Source of the DNA: an uncultured Eubacteriales bacterium | GTDB taxonomy: Bacteria > Bacillota > Clostridia > Oscillospirales > Oscillospiraceae | Assembly: GCA_949296115.1 (NCBI GenBank) | Contig: CASFNR010000030.1 | Span: 1 to 42,278 of the forward strand | DNA: 42,278 nt | Reading direction: 5' to 3' | Shown: positions 5,960 to 14,088 of the stretch, piece by piece | Layout of the letters: each line of letters begins with the position of its first letter | How positions within the stretch are numbered: position 1 is the first letter of the stretch | Program-made: the position numbers and the translations under genes | Notes under the pieces: model-generated | Database searches by the model: none | What the model was told of the DNA's origin: nothing | The model's input: the letters and a program-made list of their open reading frames with translations, nothing else

Positions 5960-6304
5960 AATCTTGTAAAAAAGGTGTAAACTCCGAGATCAAGACGAAA
6001 CGGAAAAATCCTGCTATAGTCATACCAGGCGGCCGGTAATGGACTGTCTGAGACAGACGATGCTCGGAACCCGCAGCTGGAAGGGCATTCCAGAAAACAA
6101 AAAAGCCCGTGTACCTTGAAAATTGAACAGAGATGTCAAGCGCATTTGTAACTCGGCAACCGCTTGACATTCACTCAGCAATTCAAATCATGGCGCTCCG
6201 TCGTTGGGTGCTTCACCGCCTGACGACTTTTTATATCGCAGAAAGAGGGTGAAAAATGCAGATTTTCTGAACGGAGTCACACAATCGAACGGAAAGGAGA
6301 AACA
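5960..6304 (+). promoter_or_regulatory. Non-coding leader with boxA-like motif, hairpin and terminator
   Basis: No supported gene lies between the terminator at 5742 and the ATG at 6305. The later part holds, in order, GTACCTTGAAAATTGAAC (6111-6128), which resembles boxA antitermination sites; a perfect 10-bp stem ATGTCAAGCG/CGCTTGACAT (6133-6142 with 6161-6170); a second hairpin GTCGT/ACGAC (6200-6227) followed by five Ts; and the ribosome-binding site of the next ORF. This order suggests a conditional terminator. Confidence 0.5.
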
Positions 6305-6814
6305 ATGTCAAAAACAAAAGAAACGACCGCCCGGAACCCATCTGTTGGCGCAGATGGAGGGCAGCCGTCCAAAATGTACACACTCAGTATAGCAGAAACG
6401 GAAGACGAATTCAATGAAAACTTTTCCGAATCCCAAGACTTTTTTCACAAGCTCCAGCGGGCGAAGGTGTCAGACAATCCGGCGGCCGGATTATCCTCTG
6501 AACCGGCACCGAAACCCTGCCGTGCGATAATGCGCGACGATGCGACGATAAAACACCACCCCCAAAAACACCGTCGCAATCGTCGCAACCGTCGCGCATC
6601 ATTGCGGAGAGAAGTCCCTGGCCTGTTAGGAAGACAATCAGATCCACTAAACAACACTAGCCGGAGGCCGTCGGGGATTGGGGGAACACCCAACAGGCCC
6701 TGGGTGGGGAAAGAATTTTCCTCACTTAGGGATCCTGTTCTCCCCTTTGTCGCCACAGAAAGCAAAATAAAATACAAAATTGATTACAACCGAGTATCCT
6801 GTGAGGGAGGTTGA
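6305..6814 (+). CDS. Uncharacterised ORF; only the N-terminal third looks like a protein
   Basis: A 169-codon frame with a good AAAGGAG site 5 nt before the ATG. Residues 1-55 (SKMYTLSIAETEDEFNENF region) have ordinary protein composition. From about residue 56 the frame runs through the right arm of the 77-bp inverted repeat, giving Arg-rich low-complexity sequence (HRRNRRNRRASLRRE), and through non-coding-looking DNA. The original gene was probably interrupted by the repeat. It has no membrane segment and no recognised domain. It lies in a recombinase module, so a mobile-element accessory role is the likeliest context. Confidence 0.4.
   Translation: MSKTKETTARNPSVGADGGQPSKMYTLSIAETEDEFNENFSESQDFFHKLQRAKVSDNPAAGLSSEPAPKPCRAIMRDDATIKHHPQKHRRNRRNRRASLRREVPGLLGRQSDPLNNTSRRPSGIGGTPNRPWVGKEFSSLRDPVLPFVATESKIKYKIDYNRVSCEGG
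6531..6607. repeat. Right arm of the 77-bp inverted repeat
   Basis: It contains GCGACGAT twice in tandem (6535-6549) and CGTCGCAAT/CGTCGCAAC/CGTCGCGC (6572-6597) as 9-bp-spaced units. It pairs with 5805-5881. Confidence 0.7.
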
Positions 6815-6822
6815 ATGATAAA

Positions 6823-7074
6823 ATGAAGGAGGAAGAAAAAGGTCTGACAGTACCTGCCTGTGAAAGCCAATCTCAGTACATGGTGGTCAATGGTTACCCA
6901 GTTACACTCAGGTTCGCTTCTGACGGAGATCCAGACATATATAACAAAATTCGCAACTTATTATTGTCGAATTTTACAATGGATAAAGGGAAAAACCTAT
7001 GTGATAATACATCCGGGCAGGAGCCTGTCTGTACCTTGAAAACGGAACATTCCCATGCAAAAATCCCCACTTAA
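6823..7074 (+). CDS. TnpW-like small protein ahead of the recombinase
   Basis: An 83-residue protein whose central part, YMVVNGYPVTLRFAS followed by DPDIYNKIRNLLLSNF, resembles the short TnpW-type proteins found next to recombinases and transposases in Firmicutes (strand, strand, helix). The tail after residue 60 is probably not conserved. A GGGAGG site lies 12 nt before the ATG, and only 19 nt separate its stop from the recombinase ATG. A TTG at 6811 abuts that site and is less likely. Role unproven; perhaps a recombination directionality or accessory factor. Confidence 0.5.
   Translation: MKEEEKGLTVPACESQSQYMVVNGYPVTLRFASDGDPDIYNKIRNLLLSNFTMDKGKNLCDNTSGQEPVCTLKTEHSHAKIPT
7031..7048 (+). 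repeat. Second copy of the GTACCTTGAAAA motif
   Basis: GTACCTTGAAAACGGAAC, 16 of 18 bases identical to 6111-6128 and exactly 920 nt downstream, 46 nt before the recombinase ATG. It resembles the boxA of rRNA operons. Confidence 0.6.
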
Positions 7075-7089
7075 TTGAAAGTGAGGATT
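7062..7089 (+). promoter_or_regulatory. Hairpin over the recombinase ribosome-binding site
   Basis: AATCC-C-CACTT (7062-7072) pairs with AAGTG-A-GGATT (7079-7089) around AATTGA, with a single C-A mismatch. The GTGAGG site for the ATG at 7094 lies in its 3' arm, so recombinase translation may be held low. Confidence 0.5.
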
Positions 7090-7093
7090 TCCT

Positions 7094-8704
7094 ATGAACG
7101 AAAAAAACAACCGGGTCTGCTGCTTGTACCGTGTGTCCACGGATAAGCAGGTTGACCATAACACCAATAACGAAGCCGATATTCCCATGCAGCGCAAGGC
7201 CTGTCATCGGTTTGCAGAAAAGATGGGCTGGCAGATCGTCCACGAGGAGCAAAAAGAAGGCGTGTCCGGACATAAAGTCCGGGCCGCCTCCCGGGACAAG
7301 CTCCAGATCATCAAAGACGAGGCAAGGAAAGGAAATTTTGACATTCTCCTGGTGTTTATGTTTGATAGAATCGGTAGAATTGCGGATGAAACACCATTCG
7401 TGGTGGAATGGTTTGTAAAAAACGGAATCCGTGTGTGGAGCACCCAGGAAGGGGAGCAGCGCTTTGACAACCACACGGACAAGCTCCTCAATTATATCCG
7501 ATTCTGGCAAGCAGACGGGGAAAGTGAGAAGACGGCCATTCGTACCAGAACCAGCCTGGGACAGATGGTGGAGGAAGGACACTTCAAAGGGGGAGTTGCG
7601 CCTTATGGATATGCCTTGGTAAAAAGCGGACGCTTCAACAAAAAGAAGCATGAGCTTTTCGACCTGCAGGTAATCCCGGAGGAGGCAGTCGTTGTGAAAC
7701 TGATTTTCCGTAAGTACGTGGCAGAGGGGTACGGCGCACAGCGAATAGCCACATACCTGAACAATCTGGGTTACCGTGCAAGAACCGGGAAAATGTGGCA
7801 CCATGCTACCATCCGAGGGATTATCACCAATCTGACCTATACCGGTGTCCTTCGCAGCGGAAAAAGCCGGTCGCAAGTCATTCCGCAGCTGCAGATTATC
7901 TCCCCGGAAGAATTTGAACGAGCCCAGGAGATTCGCACTGCCCGTGCCAATCAGGCGGAAGAAACGAGAACGGTACCTCTGAATACCAAAGGAGAGTCGC
8001 TGTTGTCTGGCAATGTGTTCTGTGCCCATTGCGGTGCACGCTTTAGCCTGACCACCAATGGAAAATATCGCCGCAGGGCGGATGGAACCATTGATAATGT
8101 CCAGAGAATCCGTTATGTGTGCTACGGAAAAACCCGGAAGCAGACGGACTGCGATGGACAGACAGGGTATACCATGCACATTCTGGATGGAATTGTGGAA
8201 AAGGTGGTGCGGCAGGTTTTCGCCAGAGTCCGGGGGATTTCCCGGGCAGAGCTGGTGGGGAGACGGTACCGGCAAATCCAGGCGGAACGAAAAATGCACC
8301 TGACAGATGTTACGGCAAAGCTGCAAAAGGCAGTGCAGGATGTAGAACTGCTGAAAGCGGAGGTGCTGAAGTGCCTGAAAGGGGAGAGTGCCTTCTCAAA
8401 GGAAATGCTGGCAGCCATGATTGCGGAGGGGGAAAAAGAATGCACCGCCCTGGAAGAGTCCCGACAGGCGGCGCAGGTGGAAGTAGAACAGAGTGCGCAG
8501 CAGTTGGAAGCCATCGGGGAGCAGTATGACAAACTGATCTCCTGGGCAGAGCTGTTTGACAGCGCCAGTCCTGCTGCCAAGAAAATGATTGTCAATCAGC
8601 TGATCAAGCGAGTGGATGTGGGAAGAGGTTATCAAGTGACCATTACCTTTCACTTCAGCTATCAGCAATTTCTCGATGGGCTGGATACCCCGCTCTCCGC
8701 ATAA
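7094..8704 (+). CDS. Large serine recombinase
   Basis: A 536-residue site-specific recombinase. The N-terminal resolvase domain (about 5-150) carries the nucleophile in LYRVSTDKQ (S15) and the conserved FMFDRIGR. A recombinase domain (about 160-285) includes GGVAPYGY and the ITNLTYTGVL region. The zinc ribbon has C310/C313 (CAHC) and C343/C353. A coiled-coil, about 390-485, is followed by a beta-rich C-terminus, the layout of phiC31/TndX-like integrases. Full length, so probably active. Such enzymes integrate and excise phages and conjugative elements using short attachment sites. The ATG has GTGAGG 8 nt upstream, within a hairpin. The next gene to the right is a tRNA-Ala beside a duplicated tRNA fragment. 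Confidence 0.95.
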   Translation: MNEKNNRVCCLYRVSTDKQVDHNTNNEADIPMQRKACHRFAEKMGWQIVHEEQKEGVSGHKVRAASRDKLQIIKDEARKGNFDILLVFMFDRIGRIADETPFVVEWFVKNGIRVWSTQEGEQRFDNHTDKLLNYIRFWQADGESEKTAIRTRTSLGQMVEEGHFKGGVAPYGYALVKSGRFNKKKHELFDLQVIPEEAVVVKLIFRKYVAEGYGAQRIATYLNNLGYRARTGKMWHHATIRGIITNLTYTGVLRSGKSRSQVIPQLQIISPEEFERAQEIRTARANQAEETRTVPLNTKGESLLSGNVFCAHCGARFSLTTNGKYRRRADGTIDNVQRIRYVCYGKTRKQTDCDGQTGYTMHILDGIVEKVVRQVFARVRGISRAELVGRRYRQIQAERKMHLTDVTAKLQKAVQDVELLKAEVLKCLKGESAFSKEMLAAMIAEGEKECTALEESRQAAQVEVEQSAQQLEAIGEQYDKLISWAELFDSASPAAKKMIVNQLIKRVDVGRGYQVTITFHFSYQQFLDGLDTPLSA

Positions 8705-8789
8705 CAATCCCAAAGAGTGATACAATCATGGAAAATGATACCGATGGGGGTAACCGCTCATTCGGTGGAAACTGAAAAAAAGCCATCCG

Positions 8790-8803
8790 GCGCTTGAATG
8801 GCA
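8790..8803 (+). repeat. Copy of the tRNA-Ala anticodon-arm sequence
   Basis: CGCTTGAATGGCAT matches the anticodon arm of the tRNA-Ala gene at 8867-8942 but in the opposite orientation, 86 nt after the recombinase stop codon. It may be part of an attachment site. Confidence 0.45.
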
Positions 8804-8810
8804 TGCAAAG

Positions 8811-8846
8811 AAAATCAGCTGTTTTCGAAAGAAAACAGCTGATTTT
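8811..8846 (-). terminator. Terminator of tRNA-Ala (and possibly of the recombinase)
   Basis: A perfect 16-bp stem AAAATCAGCTGTTTTC / GAAAACAGCTGATTTT with a GAAA loop. It lies 20 nt after the 3' end of tRNA-Ala and 106 nt after the recombinase, and it could serve both. Confidence 0.85.
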
Positions 8847-8866
8847 GTAGTGCTCAGTGCACTTTT

Positions 8867-8942
<76 letters not shown>

Positions 8943-9017
8943 GAATAGGATATGCAACTGAGCAAAATTGGTAAACTATGAAGTTAGAAGATGGGGTGCG
9001 CGACCGTAAGCTTTGGG

Positions 9018-9039
9018 CTCCCAGCTGAGCTATACCCCC
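9018..9039 (-). pseudogene. 5' fragment of a tRNA-Ala gene
   Basis: Twenty-two bases identical to the first 22 of the intact tRNA-Ala (8921-8942 on the plus strand), 97 nt upstream in the same orientation. The sequence diverges after them. It is either a decayed duplicate or a scar of integration at the tRNA gene. Confidence 0.75.
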
Positions 9040-9079
9040 AAGTATTTTGTTTTGCGTGCCTGTGTCAGACAGCTTTTGT

Positions 9080-9107
9080 ATTATAGCACACAATGCTGAT
9101 TTGTCAA
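9080..9107 (-). promoter_or_regulatory. Consensus promoter of tRNA-Ala
   Basis: On the minus strand TTGACA (9102-9107) and TATAAT (9080-9085) are 16 nt apart, with an extended TG. It drives the tRNA fragment and then the intact tRNA-Ala. Confidence 0.85.
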
Positions 9108-9198
9108 GGGCTTTTTTGAAAAAAAGATTTTTTTTTGCTCTGACATGGAATATAGGAAAAAATGCCGGGATTCCTCTTCCCTTTTCGGCGAAAATCTG

Positions 9199-9204
9199 TA
9201 TAAT
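9199..9204 (+). promoter_or_regulatory. -10 element of galK
   Basis: TATAAT 63 nt before the galK ATG. No good -35 hexamer is visible. Confidence 0.5.
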
Positions 9205-9267
9205 AAAGACAGAACAGCGAATATCGAACGGCCCCGGAACTGCGGGCTATTTTTTCGGGAGGTTTTT

Positions 9268-10476
9268 ATGACTGCTCTGATTCTTACCGCCAGTGAAAAA
9301 CAACAACTGGATGCCGGCTTCCAGCAAACCTTCGGCGCCGAGCCGGAGCGCTATTTCTCCGCCCCGGGACGGACGGAAATCGGCGGCAATCACACCGATC
9401 ATCAGCGGGGGCGGGTATTGGCCGCCGCTGTGAATCTGGACACCAGGGCCGCTGTCCGAGTCAATGGCACCAGCCGGATTCGCATTCTGTCCAAGGGCTA
9501 CCCCATGTGTCAGGTGGATATTACCGATCTGACCCCCAGGGAGGAGGAAATCAATGGAACTCCCGCCCTGATTCGGGGCGTAGCTGCCCGGTTCCACCAG
9601 ATGGGCTGCGATGTCCGGGGCTTTGACGCCTACTGCGAGTCCACGGTGCTCCCCGGTTCCGGCCTTAGTTCCTCCGCCGCTTACGAGGTGCTCATCGGCA
9701 CCATCATCAACGGCCTTTTCTTTGACGGCAGAGTTTCTCAGCCGGAGATCGCCCAGATCGGCCAGTATGCGGAGAATGTGTTCTTCGGCAAGCCCTGCGG
9801 TCTGATGGATCAGATGGCTTCCGCCGTGGGCAATCTGGTAAGCATCGACTTTTTTGACAAAGACAAGCCGGTGATCGACCCGGTGGACTTCGACTTTGCC
9901 TCCTGCGGTCATGCCCTGTGCATCATTGACAGCCAGGCCAGCCACGCCGACCTGACCGATGAGTACGCCGCCATTCCCGGAGAGCTGAAGGCCGTCTGCG
10001 CTCAGTTCGGCAAGGATGTGCTGACCCAGATTGACGAGGAGGACTTCTATGCCCGGATTCCGGCGCTGCGGAAGGCCTGCGGTGACCGGGCGGTGCTCCG
10101 GGCAGTGCATTTCTACCAGGAAAACGCCCGGGTGCCCAAGCAGGTGGCGTCTCTGAAAGCGGGGGACTTTGATACCTTCCTCAGCCTGGTGAAGCAGAGC
10201 GGTTACTCTTCCTATATGTATTTGCAGAACGTTATCCCTGCGGGGTACAAGGAGCATCAGGATGTGGCGGTGGCTCTGGCCCTGTGCGAGCACTACCTGA
10301 ACGGCCGGGGCGCTTACCGGGTCCACGGCGGCGGCTTCGCCGGCACGGTCCAGGCCTTTGTGCCCTTTGACTTGCTGGAAACTTTCCGCACCGGCATTGA
10401 TGCGGTGTTGGGCCAGGGCGCCTGTCATGTGCTGTCCATCCGGCCCCAGGGCGGCGTGGAAATGGTTGTGGAATAA
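9268..10476 (+). CDS. galK: Galactokinase
   Basis: A 402-residue GHMP kinase that phosphorylates galactose at C1, the first step of the Leloir pathway, in the cytoplasm. Visible motifs: the galactokinase N-terminal signature region GRTEIGGNHTDHQ (34-46; here GGNHTDH where most galactokinases have GEHTDY), the phosphate-binding loop PGSGLSSSAA (129-138), the catalytic aspartate in GLMDQMAS (D181) and the glycine-rich VHGGGFAGTVQAF (352-364). Start: ATG with GGGAGG 6 nt upstream; a longer in-frame start at 9145 lacks a site. GalT follows after 15 nt. No galE is in the window. It begins the high-GC core segment. Confidence 0.92.
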   Translation: MTALILTASEKQQLDAGFQQTFGAEPERYFSAPGRTEIGGNHTDHQRGRVLAAAVNLDTRAAVRVNGTSRIRILSKGYPMCQVDITDLTPREEEINGTPALIRGVAARFHQMGCDVRGFDAYCESTVLPGSGLSSSAAYEVLIGTIINGLFFDGRVSQPEIAQIGQYAENVFFGKPCGLMDQMASAVGNLVSIDFFDKDKPVIDPVDFDFASCGHALCIIDSQASHADLTDEYAAIPGELKAVCAQFGKDVLTQIDEEDFYARIPALRKACGDRAVLRAVHFYQENARVPKQVASLKAGDFDTFLSLVKQSGYSSYMYLQNVIPAGYKEHQDVAVALALCEHYLNGRGAYRVHGGGFAGTVQAFVPFDLLETFRTGIDAVLGQGACHVLSIRPQGGVEMVVE

Positions 10477-10491
10477 AGGGAGGAATTTCGG

Positions 10492-11988
10492 ATGAAAATT
10501 GAAACCTACATTGATTCTCTGGTGTCCTACGCCATGAACAACGGCCTTGCCGAGCCGGTGGACCACATGGTTCTCACCAACCGGCTGCTGGACCTGCTGC
10601 ACAAGGACGACTATGAGCCTTCGGACGAACCCCAGACCGAGGACCTGGAGGAAATTTTGGCGGGCATTCTGGACTACGCTGTGGCCAAGGGCCTGTGCGA
10701 TGACGGCATCACTGCCCGGGACATTTTTGACACCCGGATCATGGGCGCCGTTACTCCCATGCCCCGGGAAGTGGTGCGCACCTTCCGGGAGAAGTATACC
10801 CATTCTCCGGTGGAGGCCACCGACTGGTACTACCGCTTCAGCTGCGATACCGACTACATCCGCCGCTACCGGATCAGGAAGGATATGCGCTGGAAATACG
10901 ACAGCCCCTACGGCGAACTGGACATCACCATCAACCTGAGCAAGCCGGAGAAGGACCCCAAGGCCATTGCTGCGGCTAAGAATGCTCCCCAGACAGCATA
11001 TCCCAAGTGCCAGCTGTGCCGGGAGAATGAGGGCTATGCCGGCCGGATGAACCATCCTGCCCGCTCCAACCACCGGGTGGTGCCCATTGAAATCTGCGGG
11101 GCAGACTGGTGCCTGCAATACTCCCCCTACGTCTACTACAATGAGCACTGCATTGTCTTTAACGCCCAGCATGTGCCCATGAAGATTGACCGGTCCGCCT
11201 TTGACAAGCTGCTGGACTTTGTCCGGCTGTTCCCCCATTACTTTGTGGGCTCCAATGCGGATCTGCCCATCGTGGGCGGCTCGATCCTGAGCCATGAGCA
11301 TTTCCAGGGCGGCCACTATACCTTCGCCATGGAGACTGCCCAGGTGGAGCAGGATATTACTTTCCGGGGCTATGAGGATGTGACGGCGGGAATCGTGAAA
11401 TGGCCCATGAGTGTCATCCGGCTGCGGGGAAAGGACCGGGAGCGGATTGCCCAGCTGGCGGACAAGATTCTTACCGCCTGGCGGGGCTACACCGACGAGA
11501 GCGCCTTTGTCATTGCCTTCTCCGACGGGGAACCCCACAACACCATCACCCCCATCGCCCGCCGCAGAGGGGAGGACTATGAGCTGGATCTGGTGCTGCG
11601 GTGCAACATCACCACGGCGGAGCATCCTTTGGGCGTGTTCCATCCCCATGCGGACAAGCATCATATCAAGAAGGAAAACATCGGCCTGATTGAGGTCATG
11701 GGCCTGGCGGTGCTGCCCAGCCGGCTGAAAGCGGAACTGACGGAGCTTGCCGCGGCCATTGTGGAGGGCCGGGACATCGCCTCCGACGAGGTGCTGGCAA
11801 AGCACGCCCCCTGGGTGGAGGAGCTGAAACAGCAGTACACCTTCACTGCGGACAATGCGCTGGACATTGTGCTTCAGGAAACCGGCAAGGTCTTTGCCGG
11901 GGTGCTGGAGGATGCCGGCGTCTACAAGAACACGCCCCAGGGCCGGGAAGCCTTCCTGCGCTTTGTGGATGCGGTAAACAAAGCCTGA
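10492..11988 (+). CDS. galT: Galactose-1-phosphate uridylyltransferase, type II
   Basis: A 498-residue enzyme of the Firmicutes-type (class II) GalT family, which exchanges UMP between UDP-glucose and galactose-1-phosphate. The length and the SHEHFQGGHY motif (267-276), carrying the active-site histidines, fit the family, as do the conserved N-terminal helices (DHMVLTNRLLDLL). GGGAGGA precedes the ATG. It forms a two-gene operon with galK and ends at a strong hairpin. Confidence 0.93.
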   Translation: MKIETYIDSLVSYAMNNGLAEPVDHMVLTNRLLDLLHKDDYEPSDEPQTEDLEEILAGILDYAVAKGLCDDGITARDIFDTRIMGAVTPMPREVVRTFREKYTHSPVEATDWYYRFSCDTDYIRRYRIRKDMRWKYDSPYGELDITINLSKPEKDPKAIAAAKNAPQTAYPKCQLCRENEGYAGRMNHPARSNHRVVPIEICGADWCLQYSPYVYYNEHCIVFNAQHVPMKIDRSAFDKLLDFVRLFPHYFVGSNADLPIVGGSILSHEHFQGGHYTFAMETAQVEQDITFRGYEDVTAGIVKWPMSVIRLRGKDRERIAQLADKILTAWRGYTDESAFVIAFSDGEPHNTITPIARRRGEDYELDLVLRCNITTAEHPLGVFHPHADKHHIKKENIGLIEVMGLAVLPSRLKAELTELAAAIVEGRDIASDEVLAKHAPWVEELKQQYTFTADNALDIVLQETGKVFAGVLEDAGVYKNTPQGREAFLRFVDAVNKA

Positions 11989-11997
11989 GTTTTCTCT

Positions 11998-12029
11998 CAG
12001 CCGGAGCGGGATTTTCCCCGCTCCGGCTG
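11998..12029 (+). terminator. Terminator of galK-galT
   Basis: A 13-bp GC-rich stem (11998-12010 with 12017-12029) and a 6-nt loop. The T-tract is weak. Confidence 0.75.
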
Positions 12030-12061
12030 CTTCCATTCATAAGTCGTTTACATTTCGTCTA

Positions 12062-12090
12062 TTTACTTTTGGGGGAAAGAATGGTATAAT
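12062..12090 (+). promoter_or_regulatory. Promoter of the RodA/FtsW gene
   Basis: TTTACT (12062-12067) and TATAAT (12085-12090) are 17 nt apart, with an extended TG. Confidence 0.75.
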
Positions 12091-12121
12091 CCTACGGATA
12101 GAACGGAAAGGAGGCCTTTTG

Positions 12122-13285
12122 GTGCGGCATTACCTGGAAGAATTAAAGGATTTCAGCAAAAAAGGCGATATGTTTCTGCTGGTTCTGTGCCTGATCGTGG
12201 CCTCCTTTGGCCTGGTTGCCATAGCCAGCGCTACCTCGGCGGACAAATTTGACGGGAACTTCCGTTACATTGCCATCCAGACGCTGTCCATCGGACTGGG
12301 TGTTTTGATGTATGCCCTGGTATCCTCCATTGACCTGGATTTCCTGTCGGAGCATCGGCTGGCCATGGTGGTATTCAACTGCGTGCTGCTGCTGATGCTG
12401 ATTCCCTTCGGCACTGACAACGGCTCCGGCAACCGGAGCTGGATTGACCTGCCCCTGATGCCCATGAACATCCAGCCTGCGGAGGTCTGCAAAATCACCT
12501 ACATCCTGATTATGGCCTCGGTGATGTCCTCCCACCAGAACCGGATTTCCCATCCGGTGTCCGTCGCCCATATGCTGCTGCATCTGGGACTGCTGGTGGG
12601 ACTGAATCTGGTGCTGTCCTCGGACATGGGCGTGTCCCTGATTTTCGTGTTCATCTTCATCGGCATGACCTTCGCCGGCGGCGTCAGCCTGTGGTGGTTT
12701 GCCGCGGCCATCGCCGGCATCGCGGCCATGGCCCCCATTCTGTGGCAGTTCCTGGACGGCTACCAGCGCAACCGTATTCTGATCCTGTTTGACGACAGCA
12801 TTGATCCTCAGGGCATTAACGAACGCTATCACTCCAACATGAACCTGAAGTCCCTCACCGGCGGCGGCCTGACCGGCCAGGGCCTGTTCAACGGCAACCG
12901 AACCCAGGGCGGCAACCTGTTTGCCCAGCACACCGACTATATCTTTTCCTCCATGGGTGAGGAACTGGGCTTCGTGGGATGCGTGATCATTATGCTCATG
13001 GAGCTGGCAATCATTGCCCGGTGCATCTATGTGGGAATGCGCTGCCAGGACTATATGCGCCGTCTGGTATGCTTCGGCGCTGCGTCCGCCCTGATGTTCC
13101 AGGTGATGATCAACGTGGGAATGTGCATCGGCGTTATGCCGGTTATCGGCCTGACCCTGCCCCTGATCAGCTACGGCGGCTCCTCCGCCGTGACCATCTT
13201 CGCCATGCTTGGTCTGGTGTCCGGCGCCTATGCCCGACCACAAAGCCTGAGCCACGAACGATACGTTCAGCCCTACCGTGGGTGA
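12122..13285 (+). CDS. RodA/FtsW/SpoVE-family peptidoglycan polymerase
   Basis: A 387-residue integral membrane protein of the SEDS family, which polymerises lipid II into glycan strands with a class B PBP. About ten hydrophobic segments are visible. Hallmarks: GNRSWIDLPLMPMNIQPAE (the RW-x-QPSE-like region), SDMGVSL, the large extracellular loop with SLTGGGLTGQGLFNGNRTQ, TDYIFSSMGEELGFVG and the C-terminal LPLISYGGSS. The GTG at 12122 is chosen because AAGGAGG lies 7 nt upstream; a TTG one codon earlier is too close. It is monocistronic with its own promoter and terminator. RodA is more likely than FtsW as no division genes are nearby, but this is not settled. Confidence 0.9.
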   Translation: MRHYLEELKDFSKKGDMFLLVLCLIVASFGLVAIASATSADKFDGNFRYIAIQTLSIGLGVLMYALVSSIDLDFLSEHRLAMVVFNCVLLLMLIPFGTDNGSGNRSWIDLPLMPMNIQPAEVCKITYILIMASVMSSHQNRISHPVSVAHMLLHLGLLVGLNLVLSSDMGVSLIFVFIFIGMTFAGGVSLWWFAAAIAGIAAMAPILWQFLDGYQRNRILILFDDSIDPQGINERYHSNMNLKSLTGGGLTGQGLFNGNRTQGGNLFAQHTDYIFSSMGEELGFVGCVIIMLMELAIIARCIYVGMRCQDYMRRLVCFGAASALMFQVMINVGMCIGVMPVIGLTLPLISYGGSSAVTIFAMLGLVSGAYARPQSLSHERYVQPYRG

Positions 13286-13293
13286 ACAAATAT

Positions 13294-13330
13294 GACCCTC
13301 CTGGTTTTTTACAGCCGGGAGGGCCTTTTT
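13294..13330 (+). terminator. Terminator of the RodA/FtsW gene
   Basis: An imperfect 11-bp stem (13294-13304 with 13315-13325, wobble pairs inside) followed by five Ts. Confidence 0.85.
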
Positions 13331-13331
13331 C

Positions 13332-13359
13332 TTGACTTTTTTGTCGGTTTTTGTATAAT
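13332..13359 (+). promoter_or_regulatory. Promoter of the zinc-ribbon gene
   Basis: TTGACT (13332-13337) and TATAAT (13354-13359), 16-nt spacer, starting immediately after the previous terminator. Confidence 0.8.
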
Positions 13360-13409
13360 GGAATTATCCTGATTCCAAAGGAATGGGAGAAAGAAAAGGA
13401 GGGTTACAT

Positions 13410-13700
13410 ATGGCATACTGTAAGAACTGCGGAAAAATGATTGATGACAAAGCGGTCATTTGCCCCCACTGCGGCGTGGCTCAGGAGAATAAGCCCCAGG
13501 TGGTGGACAATGGCGGCTTCGGCTGGGGTGTGCTGGGCTGCTGCATCCCCATTGTGGGCCTGATTCTTTACCTGGTCTGGAAGGATACCAAGCCTGTGAC
13601 TGCCAAAGCGGTGGGCATTGGAGCCCTGGTTGGCGTGGGCCTGACGGTGCTGTATTACATACTGGTTGTTGTGCTGGGCGTGGCGGCGTCTGCGTTTTAA
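13410..13700 (+). CDS. Zinc-ribbon membrane protein
   Basis: A 96-residue protein. An N-terminal zinc ribbon with two CxxC knuckles, CKNC (4-7) and CPHC (21-24), is followed by two hydrophobic helices (about 45-65 and 72-94), so it is a small membrane protein with a cytosolic metal-binding head. Such zinc_ribbon_2 proteins are widespread in Clostridia and of unknown role. The start at 13410 has AGGAGG 7 nt upstream; an earlier in-frame ATG at 13383 would place that site inside the gene. The DUF2085 gene starts 3 nt after its stop. Confidence 0.8.
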   Translation: MAYCKNCGKMIDDKAVICPHCGVAQENKPQVVDNGGFGWGVLGCCIPIVGLILYLVWKDTKPVTAKAVGIGALVGVGLTVLYYILVVVLGVAASAF

Positions 13701-13703
13701 TGA

Positions 13704-14054
13704 ATGCGGGCGTGGTGCTGTCGGTGGCTTCCCATTATTTTTGGGTGCCATTGCCGGGATGAACGCTCCTTCCACTGGAGAGGGCAGAAATTCCCGATCT
13801 GCGCCAGGTGTACCGGAGAGCTGGCGGGAATTGTGCTGGCCTTCCTGGTGTTTTTCGCCTGGCGTGTTTCCCCCTGGGCCTGCCTGGTGCTGATGATTCC
13901 ACTGGTTCTGGATGGATTTCGCCAGAAGCTTACGGCCTACGAAAGCACCAACCGGCGCCGCCTGGTGACGGGCGTGCTGTTCGGCTATGGACTGTACACC
14001 CTGTTTGCCCATTCTACGGTTTGGGCTTTTCAATTCGGATACAATCTGCTGTAA
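13704..14054 (+). CDS. DUF2085 membrane protein
   Basis: A 116-residue protein with the DUF2085 signature CHCRDERSFHWRGQKFPICARC: a cysteine/histidine cluster before the first of three hydrophobic helices (about 40-58, 62-72 and 90-112). The family is small, membrane-bound and uncharacterised; the clustered Cys/His could bind metal or a cofactor. There is no good ribosome-binding site. Its ATG lies 3 nt after the stop of the zinc-ribbon gene, so translational coupling is likely. Confidence 0.75.
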   Translation: MRAWCCRWLPIIFGCHCRDERSFHWRGQKFPICARCTGELAGIVLAFLVFFAWRVSPWACLVLMIPLVLDGFRQKLTAYESTNRRRLVTGVLFGYGLYTLFAHSTVWAFQFGYNLL

Positions 14055-14088
14055 AAAAAAGCCGGGAGCGCGTGCTCCCGGCTTTTTT
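14055..14088. terminator. Bidirectional terminator between DUF2085 and gltD
   Basis: A perfect 15-bp stem AAAAAAGCCGGGAGC/GCTCCCGGCTTTTTT around GCGT. It gives a T-run on both strands and so ends both converging transcripts. Confidence 0.93.

Noticed and set aside
6445-6777. A 110-codon minus-strand frame through the right inverted-repeat arm
   Set aside because: No ribosome-binding site and a translation dominated by the repeat; it looks like chance coding in repeat DNA.
9247-12036. A 929-codon open frame opposite galK-galT
   Set aside because: Frame-opposed shadow of two well-supported genes; no start signals or recognisable domain.
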